A stretch of 64,000 nt of DNA from Rubrivivax sp. (GCA_020852865.1 JADYZZ010000043.1:26761-90760), one strand, 5' to 3'; shown: positions 39,248 to 50,749, counted from the stretch's first letter. The notes: generated from the sequence alone by a model not told the origin. Program-made: numbers and translations.

Positions 39248-40004
39248 ACCGTTCATCCACCTTGCCGGGATACGCAAGAGCTATCGCCGCGGCGGCGACG
39301 AGCACCTCGCCATCTCGGACGCGAGCTTCGACGTGCTGCCGGGCGAACTGGTCTCGCTCGTCGGCCCTTCGGGCTGCGGCAAGTCGACGCTGCTCAAGAT
39401 CCTGGCCGGCCTCATCCCGCACGACGCCGGCGAGGTGCGCATCGGCTCGCCGACGCACCCGTTCGACCCGACGCGCGACATCGGCATGGTGTTCCAGGCG
39501 CCGCTGCTGCTGAAGTGGCGGCGCATCCTCGACAACGTGCTGCTGCCCGCCGAGATCCTCGGCCTGCCGCTGGCGGCGGCGCGCGAACGCGCGCGCGGGC
39601 TGCTCGAGCTGGTGGGCCTCGCCGGCTGCGAGTCGAAGTACCCGTACGAGCTCTCCGGCGGCATGCAGCAGCGCGCGGCCATCGCGCGCGCGCTCGTGCA
39701 CGATCCCAAGCTGGTGCTGATGGACGAGCCCTTCGGGGCGCTCGACGCGCTCACGCGCGAGAAGATGAACCTCGAGCTGCTGCGCATCTGGAAGGAATCG
39801 GGCAAGACGATCATGTTCGTCACGCACGGCATCTCCGAAGCGGTGTTCCTCGGCACACGCGTCGTCGTGCTCACCGCGGGGCCGGCGCGCATGGCCGACA
39901 ACTTCGAGGTCGAGCTGGCGCATCCCCGCACGCTCGACCTCAAGACGCACGCGAAGTTCGGCGACTACACGCGCCGCATCTACCGCCTGCTCGGCATGGA
40001 ATGA
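39240..40004 (+). CDS. ABC transporter ATPase, SsuB type
   Basis: A 254-residue ATPase of the nitrate/sulfonate/taurine family: Walker A GPSGCGKSTLLKILAGL, Q-loop GMVFQAPLLLKWRRILDN, signature LSGGMQQRAAIARAL, Walker B LVLMDEPFGALDALTREKMN, switch VTHGISEAVFLG. It appears to start with TTG, overlapping the permease stop. Together with the receptor and the permease it completes one importer. Confidence 0.93.
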   Translation: MPEPFIHLAGIRKSYRRGGDEHLAISDASFDVLPGELVSLVGPSGCGKSTLLKILAGLIPHDAGEVRIGSPTHPFDPTRDIGMVFQAPLLLKWRRILDNVLLPAEILGLPLAAARERARGLLELVGLAGCESKYPYELSGGMQQRAAIARALVHDPKLVLMDEPFGALDALTREKMNLELLRIWKESGKTIMFVTHGISEAVFLGTRVVVLTAGPARMADNFEVELAHPRTLDLKTHAKFGDYTRRIYRLLGME

Positions 40005-40011
40005 GGCGGCG

Positions 40012-40635
40012 TTGGGCACCGGCGTCCGCGACCCGCAGCGCACGCGCCGGCGCATCCTCGACGCCGCCAAGGCCGAGTTCGCCCGCCACGGACTGGGCGG
40101 CGCGCGCGTCGACCGCATCGCCGCCGCCGCCGGCGCGAACAAGCGCATGCTGTATTACTACTTCGGCGGCAAGGACGATCTCTTCCTCGCCGTGCTCGAG
40201 GAGGCGTATCGCGACATCCGCAGCGCCGAGCATGCGCTCGACCTCGAGCATGCCGACCCGCGCGCGGCGCTGCGCCGCCTGGTCGACTTCAGCTGGCGCT
40301 ATCTGCTGCAGCACCCGCAGCTGCAGTCGCTGCTGGCGAGCGAAAACCTCGACCACGGCCGCAACCTGGCGCGTTCGCGCCACGTGCGCGAGCTGCACTC
40401 GCCGCTCGTGGCCATGCTGCGCGACATCCTGCAGCGCGGCGAGCGCATGGGACTGTTCCGCAGCGGCATCGATCCGGTGCAGCTCTACATCTCGATCGCG
40501 GCCGAGGGCTACTTCTACCTGTCGAACTGCCACACGCTGTCGCGCATCTTCGGGCGCGACCTGATGGCGCCGCGCGCGCTCGCGGCGCGCGCCCGGCACG
40601 TGCGCGCCTTCGTGCTGAACGCGACGCGCCGCTGA
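40012..40635 (+). CDS. TetR-family regulator
   Basis: A 207-residue TetR regulator. The N-terminal HTH reads RRRILDAAKAEFARHGLGGARVDRIAAAAGANKRMLYYYFGGKDDLFLAVLEEAY, and the rest is a helical ligand and dimer domain of the RutR/TetR_C type. It starts with TTG, 7 nt after the ATPase stop, and is the last gene of the aldolase-importer operon, so it probably controls its own operon. The inverted repeats in the two divergent promoters at 32.3 and 37.4 kb are likely targets. Confidence 0.9.
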   Translation: MGTGVRDPQRTRRRILDAAKAEFARHGLGGARVDRIAAAAGANKRMLYYYFGGKDDLFLAVLEEAYRDIRSAEHALDLEHADPRAALRRLVDFSWRYLLQHPQLQSLLASENLDHGRNLARSRHVRELHSPLVAMLRDILQRGERMGLFRSGIDPVQLYISIAAEGYFYLSNCHTLSRIFGRDLMAPRALAARARHVRAFVLNATRR

Positions 40636-40706
40636 GGCGCGGCCGCCGGCGCCGCACGCGCGCAACGCCATGCCGGCGTCAGCTGCCGTGCGGCCCGGGC
40701 GCCTGC

Positions 40707-41342
40707 TCACTGCGCGACGACGTCGACTCCCTTGGGCGGCACGAAGCGGAAGTGCTCGGCGGGCAGCGCCACGTTCGGCACGAAGTCGGCGAACTGCAGC
40801 CGCGAGCGCTGGCCGAAGGCGTCGACGACCTCGATCGCCGCCAGTTGCGTTCCGCGCAAGCCGATGCGCATGAGCTGGAACGGCCCGTCGCTGACCTTGG
40901 GCGTGGCGCGCACCCAGTCGACGCCGTCGGCGCTGCCATCGGGCGTCAGCGCGAAGTCGCTGTCCAGCGCGCCGCCGGCCAGCAGCGCAGCCGGCGTCGC
41001 CCCGATCGCCTTGGCCAGCGGGCGCGAGCTCGCCTGCTCGAGGTCGGGGTCGTAGGTCCAGACGCGCCGGCCGTCGGCAACGATCTCCTGCGCGAACGGC
41101 TTCGTGTACGCGAAGCGGAAGCGGTCCGGCCGCTGGAATTCGAAGCGGCCCGAGCTGGTCTTGGTGCGTGTGCCGTCGGCCGAAGTGACGGTCTGCGTGA
41201 AGCCGGCCTGGCCGCTCTTCACGTCGCGAGCGAACGCGCGCAGCCGCTCGACCGCATCGCCCTGCGCCGCCACGGCCGCCGGCAGCAGCACCGCCGCCGC
41301 CGCCAGGATGCCGATCCGGCTCAGCCGCGGCAGCAGCTTCAC
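40707..41342 (-). CDS. lolA: Outer-membrane lipoprotein carrier LolA
   Basis: A 211-residue periplasmic chaperone that takes lipoproteins from LolCDE to LolB. The N-terminus [27 protein letters not shown] (initiated at GTG) is a signal peptide. [68 protein letters not shown] and GVDWVRATP are classic LolA segments. The GTG overlaps the ftsK stop (GTGA), so it is coupled to ftsK as in many proteobacteria. The usual next gene, rarA, is 12 kb away. Confidence 0.95.
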   Translation of the reverse strand: MKLLPRLSRIGILAAAAVLLPAAVAAQGDAVERLRAFARDVKSGQAGFTQTVTSADGTRTKTSSGRFEFQRPDRFRFAYTKPFAQEIVADGRRVWTYDPDLEQASSRPLAKAIGATPAALLAGGALDSDFALTPDGSADGVDWVRATPKVSDGPFQLMRIGLRGTQLAAIEVVDAFGQRSRLQFADFVPNVALPAEHFRFVPPKGVDVVAQ

Positions 41343-43654
41343 TCTTCGCGCCGCGGCACGAGGATGTCGCGGTTGCCGTTGCTCGCCATCGGCGATACGA
41401 GTCCGGACTTCTCCATTTGTTCCAGCAGCCGCGCGGCGCGGTTGTAGCCGATGCGCAGGTGGCGCTGCACCAGCGAGATCGAGGCGCGCTTGTGTTGCAG
41501 CACCACCGCCACCGCCTGGTCGTAGAGCGCGTCGCCTTCGCCGCCGCCGGCCGGCCCGTTCGGGCTGTCGCCCGCCTCGCCGCCCTCGCCTTCGAGGGTG
41601 CCGCCTTCGAGGATGCCCTCGATGTAGTTGGGCACGCCCTGGCTCTTGAGGTACTCGACGACGCGGTGCACCTCGTCGTCGCTGACAAAGGCGCCGTGCA
41701 CGCGCACCGGCGTCGGCACGCCGGTGGGCGCCGAGAGGTAGAGCATGTCGCCCTGACCGAGCAGGGCCTCGGCACCCATCTGGTCGAGGATGGTGCGGCT
41801 GTCGATCTTGCTGCTCACCTGGTAGGCGATGCGCGTCGGGATGTTGGCCTTGATGAGGCCGGTGATGACGTCCACGCTCGGCCGCTGCGTGGCCAGCACG
41901 AGATGGATGCCGGCGGCGCGCGCCTTCTGCGCCAGGCGCGCGATCAGCTCCTCGATCTTCTTGCCGACCACCATCATCAGGTCGGCCAGTTCGTCGATGA
42001 CGACCACGATCTGCGGCAGCCGCTCGAGCGGCTCGGGCGCCTCGGGCGTGAGGCTGAAGGGGTTGCCGATCGTCTCGCCCCTGTCGGCCGCGTCGTGCAG
42101 CTTGCGGTTGTAGCCCGAGAGGTTGCGCACGCCCAGGCGGCTCATCAGGCGGTAACGCCGCTCCATCTCGCCGACGCACCAGTTGAGCGCGTTGGCCGCC
42201 TGCTTCATGTCGGTGACCACCGGCGCGAGCAGGTGCGGGATGCCCTCGTAGACCGAGAGCTCGAGCATCTTCGGGTCGACCAGGATCAGGCGCACGTCGC
42301 GCGCCTCGGCCTTGTAGAGCAGGCTGAGGATCATCGCGTTGATGCCCACGCTCTTGCCCGAGCCGGTGGTGCCGGCCACCAGACAGTGCGGCATCTTGGC
42401 CAGATCGACGACAAAGGGATTGCCGACGATGTCCTTGCCCAGGCCGATCGTCAGCATCGAGGCCGACTGGTGGTAGACCTCGGAGCCGAGGATCTCCGAC
42501 AGGCGGATCGTCTGCCGGCGCGCATTGGGCAGTTCGAGCGCCATCGTCGCCTTGCCCGGCACCACCTCGACCACGCGGATGCTCACCAGCGACAGCGAGC
42601 GCGCCAGGTCGCGCGCCAGGTTGACGATCTGCGCGCCCTTGACGCCGGTGGCCGGCTCGATCTCGTAGCGCGTGATCACCGGCCCGGGCGAAGCCGCCAC
42701 CACATGCACCTCGACGCCGAAGTCGCGCAGCTTCTTCTCGATCAGGCGCGAGGTCATCTCGAGCGATTCGGAGCTCACCGCCGCCTCGCGGCCGCCGGCG
42801 GCGTCGAGCAGGTCGACCTGCGGCAGCTTGGTGTCGACGAGCTCGGCGAACAGCGGTTGCTGCCGCTCCCGGGCAACGCGCTGCGACTTCGGGATCTCGG
42901 CCAGCACCGGCTCGATGACCAGCGGCGCCGCCGCCTCCTCTTCGTGGCGCAGGTCTTCGACGACCTGCTCGCGTTCGCGCGCCGCCTGCTCGCCGATGCG
43001 GCGATCCTCGGCCTGCTCGCGCGCGCCCTGGCGCCGTTCGCGCAGCGCGTCGAGCTGCGCACCGATCGCCTCGGCCAGTTGCAGCCAGGAAAAGCGCAGC
43101 GCCAGCGACACCCCGGCCACCAGCAGCGCGATCCACAGCACGCCCGAGCCGGCAAACCCGAGCAGGTGCATCGACGCGCCGCCCAGCAGGTAGCCGAGCA
43201 CGCCGCCCGCGTAGCCCGGCAGCAGCGGCTCCCAGCGGTACAGGCGCGTGTACTCGAGCGCGCAACTCGCCGCCAGCAGCAGTACGAGACCGAGCCAGAA
43301 TTGCCAGCGCGGCGGCCGGGCCGCCGGCACGGCGCGCAGCTGCAGCGCCAGCGCGGCGAGCCAGGCGCGCAGCGTCACCGGCACCAGCCACCAGACCGAG
43401 AAGCCGAACAGGAAGTAGGCGGCGTCGGCCAGGCGCGCCCCGGCGAGCCCGGCCCGGTTGCGCAGCGGCTCGCCGGTGCCCGAGGTCGTGAAGCCGGGGT
43501 CGGAGGCGCTGTAGCTCGCCAGCGCGAGCAGCGCCAGCAGCCAGGCGACGGCTGCGGCAAACAGGAGCGCCTTGCGGCGCCATGGCGCCACCACGTCGGC
43601 GCGCGCCAGCGCCGCCGGGGCATCACCGCGCAGCGACCCGAGCGGAAAACTCAT
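41339..43654 (-). CDS. ftsK: DNA translocase FtsK
   Basis: A 771-residue septal DNA pump. The N-terminus has four transmembrane segments (residues 25-185), followed by a short Glu/Arg-rich linker, much shorter than in E. coli. The RecA-like motor follows: Walker [44 protein letters not shown], Walker [16 protein letters not shown] and [23 protein letters not shown]. The C-terminal gamma winged helix ([33 protein letters not shown]) should recognise KOPS and activate XerCD. The start is [11 protein letters not shown]. Confidence 0.97.
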   Translation of the reverse strand: MSFPLGSLRGDAPAALARADVVAPWRRKALLFAAAVAWLLALLALASYSASDPGFTTSGTGEPLRNRAGLAGARLADAAYFLFGFSVWWLVPVTLRAWLAALALQLRAVPAARPPRWQFWLGLVLLLAASCALEYTRLYRWEPLLPGYAGGVLGYLLGGASMHLLGFAGSGVLWIALLVAGVSLALRFSWLQLAEAIGAQLDALRERRQGAREQAEDRRIGEQAAREREQVVEDLRHEEEAAAPLVIEPVLAEIPKSQRVARERQQPLFAELVDTKLPQVDLLDAAGGREAAVSSESLEMTSRLIEKKLRDFGVEVHVVAASPGPVITRYEIEPATGVKGAQIVNLARDLARSLSLVSIRVVEVVPGKATMALELPNARRQTIRLSEILGSEVYHQSASMLTIGLGKDIVGNPFVVDLAKMPHCLVAGTTGSGKSVGINAMILSLLYKAEARDVRLILVDPKMLELSVYEGIPHLLAPVVTDMKQAANALNWCVGEMERRYRLMSRLGVRNLSGYNRKLHDAADRGETIGNPFSLTPEAPEPLERLPQIVVVIDELADLMMVVGKKIEELIARLAQKARAAGIHLVLATQRPSVDVITGLIKANIPTRIAYQVSSKIDSRTILDQMGAEALLGQGDMLYLSAPTGVPTPVRVHGAFVSDDEVHRVVEYLKSQGVPNYIEGILEGGTLEGEGGEAGDSPNGPAGGGEGDALYDQAVAVVLQHKRASISLVQRHLRIGYNRAARLLEQMEKSGLVSPMASNGNRDILVPRREE

Positions 43655-43712
43655 GCCGCCATTGTGACGGCTCGCCGCGGCCGTGCCCGCCGCGGCCCGG
43701 GCGCGCGCCCGC

Positions 43713-44384
43713 TCACTCGCTGCCCAAGCGCTCCTTGATGACGACCGAGCCGTTGTCCTGCGTCTCGATGACGCCGCGCTCCTCGAGATCCTTCATCACG
43801 CGGCTGACCATCTCGCGCGAAGCGCCCACCACCTTGGCCATGTCCTGGCGGCTCACCTTGTGGCGGATGAGCTTGACGCCCTCGGGCGTCTGCTCGGCCA
43901 TGTCGAGCAGCGTGCGCGCCACCCGGCCGTAGACGTCGAGCAGCGCGAGCGACTCGATCTGGCGGTCGGCATTGCGCAGCCGGCGCACGAGGCCGCGCAT
44001 GATGCCGTAGCTGAGCGTGCTGTTCTCGGGCAGGCAGCGCGCGAAGTCGCTGCGCGCCAGCACCAGCATGTCGGTCTGCACCTCGGCGCGCACGGTGGCC
44101 GAGTGCGGCTCGTTGTCGATCAGGCTCATCTCGCCGACGTAGTCGCCCGATTCGAGCACTGCGAGGATGACCTCGCGGCCGCGCGCGTCGGCGGTGAGCA
44201 CGCGCGCACGCCCGTTGAGCAGGATGAACAGCGCGTTGCTCTTGCGCCCCTGCTCGACGACGATCTCGCCGCGTCGAAAGCGCCGCTTGACCACGCTGTC
44301 GGCGATGGCCTGCGCCTGGTCGGCCGTGAGCATCGAGAACAGCGGCACGCGCCGGATCAGGTCGAGGTTGGACAGCATCGACAT
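43713..44384 (-). CDS. Crp/Fnr-family regulator upstream of ftsK
   Basis: A 223-residue Crp-type regulator with a cyclic-nucleotide-binding barrel ([61 protein letters not shown]) and a C-terminal HTH close to Crp ([33 protein letters not shown]). The phosphate-binding residues are partly altered ([10 protein letters not shown] instead of RSAWVRA), so cAMP binding is uncertain. It occupies the place that lrp has in E. coli between trxB and ftsK. The 214-bp gap to the divergent trxB must hold both promoters; no clear boxes were found there. Confidence 0.88.
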   Translation of the reverse strand: MSMLSNLDLIRRVPLFSMLTADQAQAIADSVVKRRFRRGEIVVEQGRKSNALFILLNGRARVLTADARGREVILAVLESGDYVGEMSLIDNEPHSATVRAEVQTDMLVLARSDFARCLPENSTLSYGIMRGLVRRLRNADRQIESLALLDVYGRVARTLLDMAEQTPEGVKLIRHKVSRQDMAKVVGASREMVSRVMKDLEERGVIETQDNGSVVIKERLGSE

Positions 44385-44406
44385 CAACACGCTCCTCTTG
44401 TCGTGA

Positions 44407-45558
<1,152 letters not shown>

Positions 45559-45602
45559 GCGGCTCCCGGCCGCGGCGCAAGAGCGCCTACTGGGGATTCG
45601 TC

Positions 45603-45608
45603 TATACT
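45603..45608 (+). promoter_or_regulatory. -10 box of rpmB-rpmG
   Basis: TATACT within TCTATACTTA, giving a leader of about 60 nt for rpmB. No clear -35 box. Confidence 0.5.
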
Positions 45609-45674
45609 TACGGGCTTTGCCGCAAGCCCGGCATCCAAGAGTCCCTTATTCGAATTCCTCACTGGAGTGCTTTC

Positions 45675-45908
45675 ATGGCACGCGTCTGTCAAGTCACGGG
45701 CAAGCGCCCGATGGTGGGCCACAACGTCTCCCACGCCAACAACAAGACCAAGCGCCGCTTCCTGCCCAACCTGCAGTACCGACGCTTCTGGCTCGAGACC
45801 GAGAACCGCTGGCTGCGCCTGCGCGTGTCCAACGCCGCGTTGCGCCTGATCGACAAGGTGGGTATCGAGCAGGTCGTGGCCGACCTGCGTGCCCGCGGCG
45901 AACTCTGA
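45675..45908 (+). CDS. rpmB: Ribosomal protein L28
   Basis: A 77-residue 50S protein: [34 protein letters not shown] and the C-terminal [18 protein letters not shown]. The Shine-Dalgarno GGAG is 7 nt before the ATG. It forms the usual pair with rpmG, whose start follows 16 nt after the stop. Confidence 0.98.
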   Translation: MARVCQVTGKRPMVGHNVSHANNKTKRRFLPNLQYRRFWLETENRWLRLRVSNAALRLIDKVGIEQVVADLRARGEL

Positions 45909-45924
45909 ACGAGGAGACGGCACC

Positions 45925-46095
45925 ATGGCAGCCAAAGGCGGACGCGAGAAGATCAAGCTGGAGTCGAGTGCCGGCACCGGCCACTTCTACACCACGAGCA
46001 AGAACAAGAAGACGACACCCGAGAAACTCGAATTCCTGAAGTTCGATCCGAAGGCGCGCAAGCACGTGCTGTACAAGGAAGTGAAGCTCAAGTAG
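45925..46095 (+). CDS. rpmG: Ribosomal protein L33, cysteine-free form
   Basis: A 56-residue 50S protein ([50 protein letters not shown]). It contains no cysteine, so it is the zinc-independent form typical of proteobacteria. The SD sequence is GAGGAG. A rho-independent terminator follows 61 nt after the stop. Confidence 0.98.
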   Translation: MAAKGGREKIKLESSAGTGHFYTTSKNKKTTPEKLEFLKFDPKARKHVLYKEVKLK

Positions 46096-46156
46096 CGACG
46101 CGCGGCAGGACGCTGCACGCCGGCGCCGCGACCGGCCCTTGCTCCGCCGGCGCGCG

Positions 46157-46182
46157 AGCCCGCCCTCCGAGGCGGGCTTTTT
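46157..46182 (+). terminator. Rho-independent terminator of rpmBG
   Basis: Stem AGCCCGCC / GGCGGGCT with a 6-nt loop, followed by TTTT. A textbook intrinsic terminator. Confidence 0.9.
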
Positions 46183-46210
46183 CATGGTCGCGGCGACGCC
46201 CGGGCGCGCA

Positions 46211-46232
46211 AAGGGGCCCCGCAGGGCCCCTT
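46211..46232 (-). terminator. Terminator hairpin of the LivK-like gene
   Basis: Perfect 9-bp stem AAGGGGCCC / GGGCCCCTT with a 4-nt loop, 24 nt after the stop of the binding-protein gene on the minus strand. The T-run is short (TTTG on that strand). Confidence 0.65.
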
Positions 46233-46256
46233 ACATGTGCCGCGCGCCGAGGACGC

Positions 46257-47396
46257 TCAGCGCACGACGGCGATCTGCTCGCGCTTGTCGCCCTTGTACG
46301 TGTACATCGTGATCGCGCCGTTCTTGATGTCGCCCTTGGCGTCGAACGCGATGTGGCCGGTGACGCCGTCGTAGTCGATCTTGGCCAGGGCCGGCAGGTA
46401 CTTGGCCGGATCCGACGAGCCGGCCTTGACCATCGCCGCGACCAGCACGTTGACGGCGTCGTACACGTACGGCGCGTACAGCTGTACGTCGATGCCGAAC
46501 TTCTTCTTGTAGGCCTCGTTGAACTTGGTCATGCCGACCTTCTGCGCGCCTTCGACGCCACCGGCCTCGGCGCACACCACCTGGCCGTCGCTCATCGAGC
46601 CGGCGGCCAGCTTGGGCAGCTCGCCGGTGCAGATGCCGTCACCGCCCATGAACTTGGACTTGATGCCGAGCTGCTTCATCTGGCGCAGCATCGGCCCGGC
46701 CACGGCGTCCATGCCGCCGTAGAAGATGACGTCGGGGTTCTTGGCCTTGATCGAGGTCAGGATGGCGGTGAAGTCGGTCGCCTTGTCGTTGGTGAACTCG
46801 CGGCCGACGATCTTGACCTTCTTGCTTTCCACGCCCTTGGCGAACTCGTCGGCCACGCCCTGGCCGTAGGCGGTGCGGTCGTCGATGACGGCGATGTTCT
46901 TGCCGTGTAGCTTGTCCACCGCGTAACGGCCGAGCGTGCCGCCCAAGTGCACGTCGTCGGCGACGTCGCGGAACGTGGTCTTGTAGCCCTGGCGCGTGTA
47001 CTTCGGGTTCGTCGACGACGGGCTGATCTGCGGGATGCCGGCATCGCTGTAGATCTTGGACGCCGGGATCGAGGTGCCGCTGTTGAGGTGGCCGACGACG
47101 CCGTTGACCTTGGCGTCGACCAGCTTCTGTGCGGCCGCCGTGCCCTGCTTCGGGTCGGCGGCGTCGTCCTCGGCCAGCAGCTCGAACTTGGCCTTCTTGC
47201 CGCCGATCGTCACGCCCTTGGCGTTGAGTTCGTCGATCGCCATGCGCGCGCCGTTCTCGTTGTCCTTGCCGAGGTGGGCGATCGAGCCGCTGGTGGGGCC
47301 GACGTGTCCGATCTTGACGACGAGATCCTGCGCGTAGGCCGAACCGGCGAGCACGAACGCCGCGGCGCCGACGATCGCATTGAGCTTGAGATGCAT
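46257..47396 (-). CDS. LivK-like branched-chain amino acid receptor
   Basis: A 379-residue periplasmic type I receptor with a signal peptide (cleavage near AYA-QD). LVVKIGHVGPTSGSIAHLGKDNENGARMAIDELNAKGVTIGG is the typical LivJ/K start. GVVGHLNSGTSIPASKIYSDAGIPQISPSSTNPKYT is the ligand loop with the Ser/Thr that binds the amino-acid carboxylate, and DDRTAYGQGVADEF follows. It has its own strong SD (AGGAG), a 258-bp upstream gap in which I see no clear promoter, and a terminator, so it is monocistronic. It could serve the livHMGF transporter at 23-27 kb, but any family transporter is possible. Confidence 0.9.
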   Translation of the reverse strand: MHLKLNAIVGAAAFVLAGSAYAQDLVVKIGHVGPTSGSIAHLGKDNENGARMAIDELNAKGVTIGGKKAKFELLAEDDAADPKQGTAAAQKLVDAKVNGVVGHLNSGTSIPASKIYSDAGIPQISPSSTNPKYTRQGYKTTFRDVADDVHLGGTLGRYAVDKLHGKNIAVIDDRTAYGQGVADEFAKGVESKKVKIVGREFTNDKATDFTAILTSIKAKNPDVIFYGGMDAVAGPMLRQMKQLGIKSKFMGGDGICTGELPKLAAGSMSDGQVVCAEAGGVEGAQKVGMTKFNEAYKKKFGIDVQLYAPYVYDAVNVLVAAMVKAGSSDPAKYLPALAKIDYDGVTGHIAFDAKGDIKNGAITMYTYKGDKREQIAVVR

Positions 47397-47654
47397 GAAC
47401 GAGTCTCCTGAAGGGGGTGGCGCCGATTCGACCAACCGGAATCGGCGAAAAGGCCGGCACGATAACCGATAAGGACGATCCGGCCCAAGCAGGGTTTGCC
47501 TCGGGTCCGGGCCGGATCGTGCCGCCCGACGTACCCGGCCGAACGCGCGCGCGGCCGACAGCGATGACAGGGTTGCACCCGAGGCGCGCGCCCGCGAGGC
47601 CTCAGCGCCTGTGCCGAGACGAGTCACGTCCGCGCGACGCGTATCGTGGCGCGC

Positions 47655-48113
47655 TCAACGGCGTTCGTCGTCGATGCGGCGGCCCGGGGCGCCGGGGCCG
47701 TGGTGGCAGACAGCCAGACCCTGCGCCTGGTACGCGCGCCAGCGCGCCCGTGCCGCGGCGGCCTCTTGCGGCTCGGTGCCGACGAGTTCGATCAGGCGCT
47801 CGAACGGCGCCGCAGAGGCCGGCGCCCCGGCACCCAGGTTGACGAGCACCCGGCCCTGCGCCTCGTCGCCGGCGCGCGCGCACAGCCAGATGGGCGTGCG
47901 CGCGGCCAGCGCCGAGGGCGCCGGCGGCACGCGCACGTGGGGCACGAAGTCGCGCTCGTCGAAGGTCCACAGCGCCCGATCCAGTTCGTCCAGCACGGGC
48001 GGCGGCGCGGTGCAGACGAGCGAGGCGCCGCGCCGCATCGCCTTGCGCAGCAGGCGGCAGGCAAAGCGAACCGGATCGGCGATGCCGGTGTGGAACTCGA
48101 CTTCGGTGGGCAT
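47655..48113 (-). CDS. holC: DNA polymerase III subunit chi
   Basis: A 152-residue chi subunit that links the clamp loader to SSB. The start TEVEFHTGIADPVRFACRLLRKAMRRGASLVC and the middle TFDERDFVPHVRV fit the family, with LVNLGAGAPA and the ELVG segment near the end. It lies 44 nt after pepA on the same strand, the usual pepA-holC pairing. The C-terminal 25 residues are Arg/Gly/His-rich and poorly conserved. Confidence 0.9.
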   Translation of the reverse strand: MPTEVEFHTGIADPVRFACRLLRKAMRRGASLVCTAPPPVLDELDRALWTFDERDFVPHVRVPPAPSALAARTPIWLCARAGDEAQGRVLVNLGAGAPASAAPFERLIELVGTEPQEAAAARARWRAYQAQGLAVCHHGPGAPGRRIDDERR

Positions 48114-48157
48114 CGCCTGTTCCCTCCGCACGGCGCCGGCAACGGCGCCGCCGCCCG

Positions 48158-49618
48158 TCAGCCGGCGCGCGCCAGCACCCAGTGCGTGAGCAGGCCCACC
48201 GGGCGGCCGGTGGCGCCCTTGTGCTTGCCCGAGCGCCAGGCGGTGCCGGCGATGTCGAGATGGGCCCAGGGCAGCTTGCGGGCGAAGCGCTGCAGGAACT
48301 TCGCGGCCGTGATGGCACCGCCGGCGCGCGGCCCGACGTTGGCCATGTCGGCGAAGTTGCTCTCGAGCGCCTCGTCGTACTCGTCGTCGAGCGGCATGCG
48401 CCAGGCCGGGTCGAGCGCACGCTCGCCAGCGGCCAGCAGTTCGGCAGCCAGCCCGTCGTCGGCGGCGAACAGGCCCGAGCGGTGATGACCGAGCGCGATC
48501 ATGCAGGCGCCGGTGAGCGTGGCCACGTCGACCACCGCCGCCGGCGCGAAGCGTTCGGCATAGCTGAGCGCGTCGCACAGGATCAGGCGACCCTCGGCAT
48601 CGGTGTTGAGGATCTCGATCGTCTGGCCCGACAGGCTGGTGACGACGTCGCCCGGCTTGACCGAGCGGCCGCTGGGCAGGTTCTCGCAGCTCGGAATGAG
48701 GCCCACCAGGTTGACTCTGGCGCGCGCCTCGGCCACGGCGCGCAAGGTGCCCAGCACGCTGGCGGCACCGCCCATGTCGAACTTCATTTCGTCCATCTCG
48801 GGCGCGGGCTTGATCGAGATGCCGCCGCTGTCGAAGGTGATGCCCTTGCCGACCAGCACGATCGGCGCGACCGACTTGGCCGCCCCCTGGTAGCGCGCGA
48901 CGATGAAGCGCGGCGGTTCCTCCGAGCCCTGCGCCACCGCCAGGAAGGCGCCCATGCCCAGCTTGGCGCAGTCCTTGCGGTCGAGCACCTCGACCTTCAG
49001 GCCGTGCGACTTCGCGAGCTTCCTGGCCTGCTCGGCCAGATAGCTCGGCGTGCAGACGTTGGCCGGCCGGTTGGCGCACTCGCGCGCCAGATGGACGCCG
49101 GCGGCGACGGCGCGCGCGCGCGCCAGCCCTTCGGCGACGGCCCGCTGCTCGGCCCTGGTGCACAGCACGCTCGCCTGCAGCAGCCTGGCCGGCTCCGGTG
49201 CGCTCGGCTTGGTGGCCCGATAGAGATAGACGCTGTCTTCGAGTGCGGCCACCACCGCCTCAGCATGCGCGGCGCCGAGTTCGCCGACGCCGGCCACGCC
49301 GACCGCCAGATGCTTGGTGCCGCCCTTGTCGAGCGGCACGGCGCCGGCCGCCACCGCCTTGCGCAGCGCCTTGGCCGAGGCATCGGCCGACCAGGCAAAC
49401 ACGAGGCGCGACGCCTTCACGCCTTCGGGGCGATGCAGGTACAGCGTGCGCCCGGCCTTGCATGCGAAGTCCCCCGTGCTCAGCGCGGAGTCGAGCGCTG
49501 CAGCCAGCGGCGCGTCGAGCCCCGCCGGCACGCCCTCGCCGGCGACCACCACCAGCAGCGCGTCGGCCTGCACGCCGGCCCATCCCGTCTTGCTGGGCGT
49601 GAGCGTCTTGAAGTCCAT
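48158..49618 (-). CDS. pepA: Leucyl aminopeptidase PepA
   Basis: A 486-residue M17 metallo-aminopeptidase. The catalytic C-terminal domain shows [35 protein letters not shown] (first metal and lysine site), [20 protein letters not shown] (second metal site and bicarbonate Arg) and [11 protein letters not shown]. The N-terminal macro-like domain begins [13 protein letters not shown]. Start codons of pepA and the divergent lptF are 27 bp apart, as in other beta- and gammaproteobacteria. Confidence 0.96.
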   Translation of the reverse strand: MDFKTLTPSKTGWAGVQADALLVVVAGEGVPAGLDAPLAAALDSALSTGDFACKAGRTLYLHRPEGVKASRLVFAWSADASAKALRKAVAAGAVPLDKGGTKHLAVGVAGVGELGAAHAEAVVAALEDSVYLYRATKPSAPEPARLLQASVLCTRAEQRAVAEGLARARAVAAGVHLARECANRPANVCTPSYLAEQARKLAKSHGLKVEVLDRKDCAKLGMGAFLAVAQGSEEPPRFIVARYQGAAKSVAPIVLVGKGITFDSGGISIKPAPEMDEMKFDMGGAASVLGTLRAVAEARARVNLVGLIPSCENLPSGRSVKPGDVVTSLSGQTIEILNTDAEGRLILCDALSYAERFAPAAVVDVATLTGACMIALGHHRSGLFAADDGLAAELLAAGERALDPAWRMPLDDEYDEALESNFADMANVGPRAGGAITAAKFLQRFARKLPWAHLDIAGTAWRSGKHKGATGRPVGLLTHWVLARAG

Positions 49619-49645
49619 AATTCCACCGCGTAGAAAGACGCTTGG

Positions 49646-50749
49646 ATGTTATTCGATTCGACAGTACGCAAAGAGCTCGCGCGGACCTTCGGCGCCACGC
49701 TGGTGGTGATCCTCACGATCGTGCTGACGATGTTCCTGATCCGCACCGTCGGCCAGGCCGCCAGCGGCGCCGTGGCGCCGCAGGACGTGGTGCTGCTGCT
49801 CGGCTATGTCGCGCTCGGACACCTGCCGACGATGCTCGCGCTGGCGCTGTTCGTCTCGGTCGTGCTGGCGCTCGGGCGCATGTACCGCGACAGCGAGATG
49901 GCGATCTGGTTCGCCAGCGGCGTCGGCCTGGCGCGTTTCGTGCGCCCGGTGCTGCGCACCACCTGGCCGGTGCTCGTGGTGGTGGGGCTGCTCGTCCTCT
50001 ACGCCTGGCCCTGGGGCAACCGCAACAGCCTCGAGCTGCGCGACCGCTACGAACAGCGCGGCGACCTCGCGCGCGTGACACCCGGCGTCTTCCAGACCTC
50101 GGCCGACGGCCGACGCGTCTTCTTCGTCGAGCGCGACAGCGCCGACGGCGTCCATGCGCGCAACGTGTTCATCCTGACGCAGGGCAGCCGCGGCGAGGCC
50201 GTGACTTCGGCGCGCTCGGGCCGGCTCGAGACCCAGGGCGAAGCGCGCTTCCTCGTGCTCGACCGCGGCCAGCGCAACGAAGTCGACGCGCGCAGCGGCG
50301 AACGCACGCTGTCGAGCTTCGAGCGCTACCGCGTGCTCGTCAGCGAGCGCGCCGTGCACGCCGCCGAGGCCCTGCCGCCGAAGGCACAGTCCACCGCGGC
50401 GCTGCTTGCCGACCCGACGCCCCGGCACCAGGCCGAAGTGGTGTGGCGCCTGGGGCTGCTGTTCGGCGCCGCCAACCTGCTGCTGCTGGGCATCGGCCTG
50501 GCCGCCACCAACCCGCGGCGCGCGAGCAACTGGAACCTGCTGTTCGCGCTCTTCGCCTTCGCCGTCTACTACAACCTCGTCAACCTGTCGCAGGCCTGGG
50601 TGGCGAGCGCAGGCCTGTCGATGGCCGCCGCGCTGCTCGGCGTGCACGGCGTGGCCTGTGCGCTCGCGCTGGGGCTGGTCTGGTGGCGCGATCACGCCGC
50701 CGTGCTGCGCCTGCGCCCGCGTGCGCCGCGCGCCGGAGCCCCCGCATGA
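49646..50749 (+). CDS. lptF: LPS export permease LptF
   Basis: A 367-residue inner-membrane subunit of the LptB2FG extractor, with three N-terminal and three C-terminal membrane helices around a periplasmic beta-jellyroll domain. It begins [35 protein letters not shown], continues [30 protein letters not shown] (the coupling-helix region for LptB), and ends with the second helix set. A TAGAAA box 9 nt before the ATG suggests a short or absent leader. The stop overlaps lptG (ATGA). Confidence 0.95.
   Translation: MLFDSTVRKELARTFGATLVVILTIVLTMFLIRTVGQAASGAVAPQDVVLLLGYVALGHLPTMLALALFVSVVLALGRMYRDSEMAIWFASGVGLARFVRPVLRTTWPVLVVVGLLVLYAWPWGNRNSLELRDRYEQRGDLARVTPGVFQTSADGRRVFFVERDSADGVHARNVFILTQGSRGEAVTSARSGRLETQGEARFLVLDRGQRNEVDARSGERTLSSFERYRVLVSERAVHAAEALPPKAQSTAALLADPTPRHQAEVVWRLGLLFGAANLLLLGIGLAATNPRRASNWNLLFALFAFAVYYNLVNLSQAWVASAGLSMAAALLGVHGVACALALGLVWWRDHAAVLRLRPRAPRAGAPA

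Noticed and set aside
47397..47654. A coding extension upstream of the LivK-like receptor
   Set aside because: The upstream frame is Arg/Pro-rich and ends any signal-peptide logic; the ATG at 47396 has a good AGGAG site and gives a normal signal sequence.
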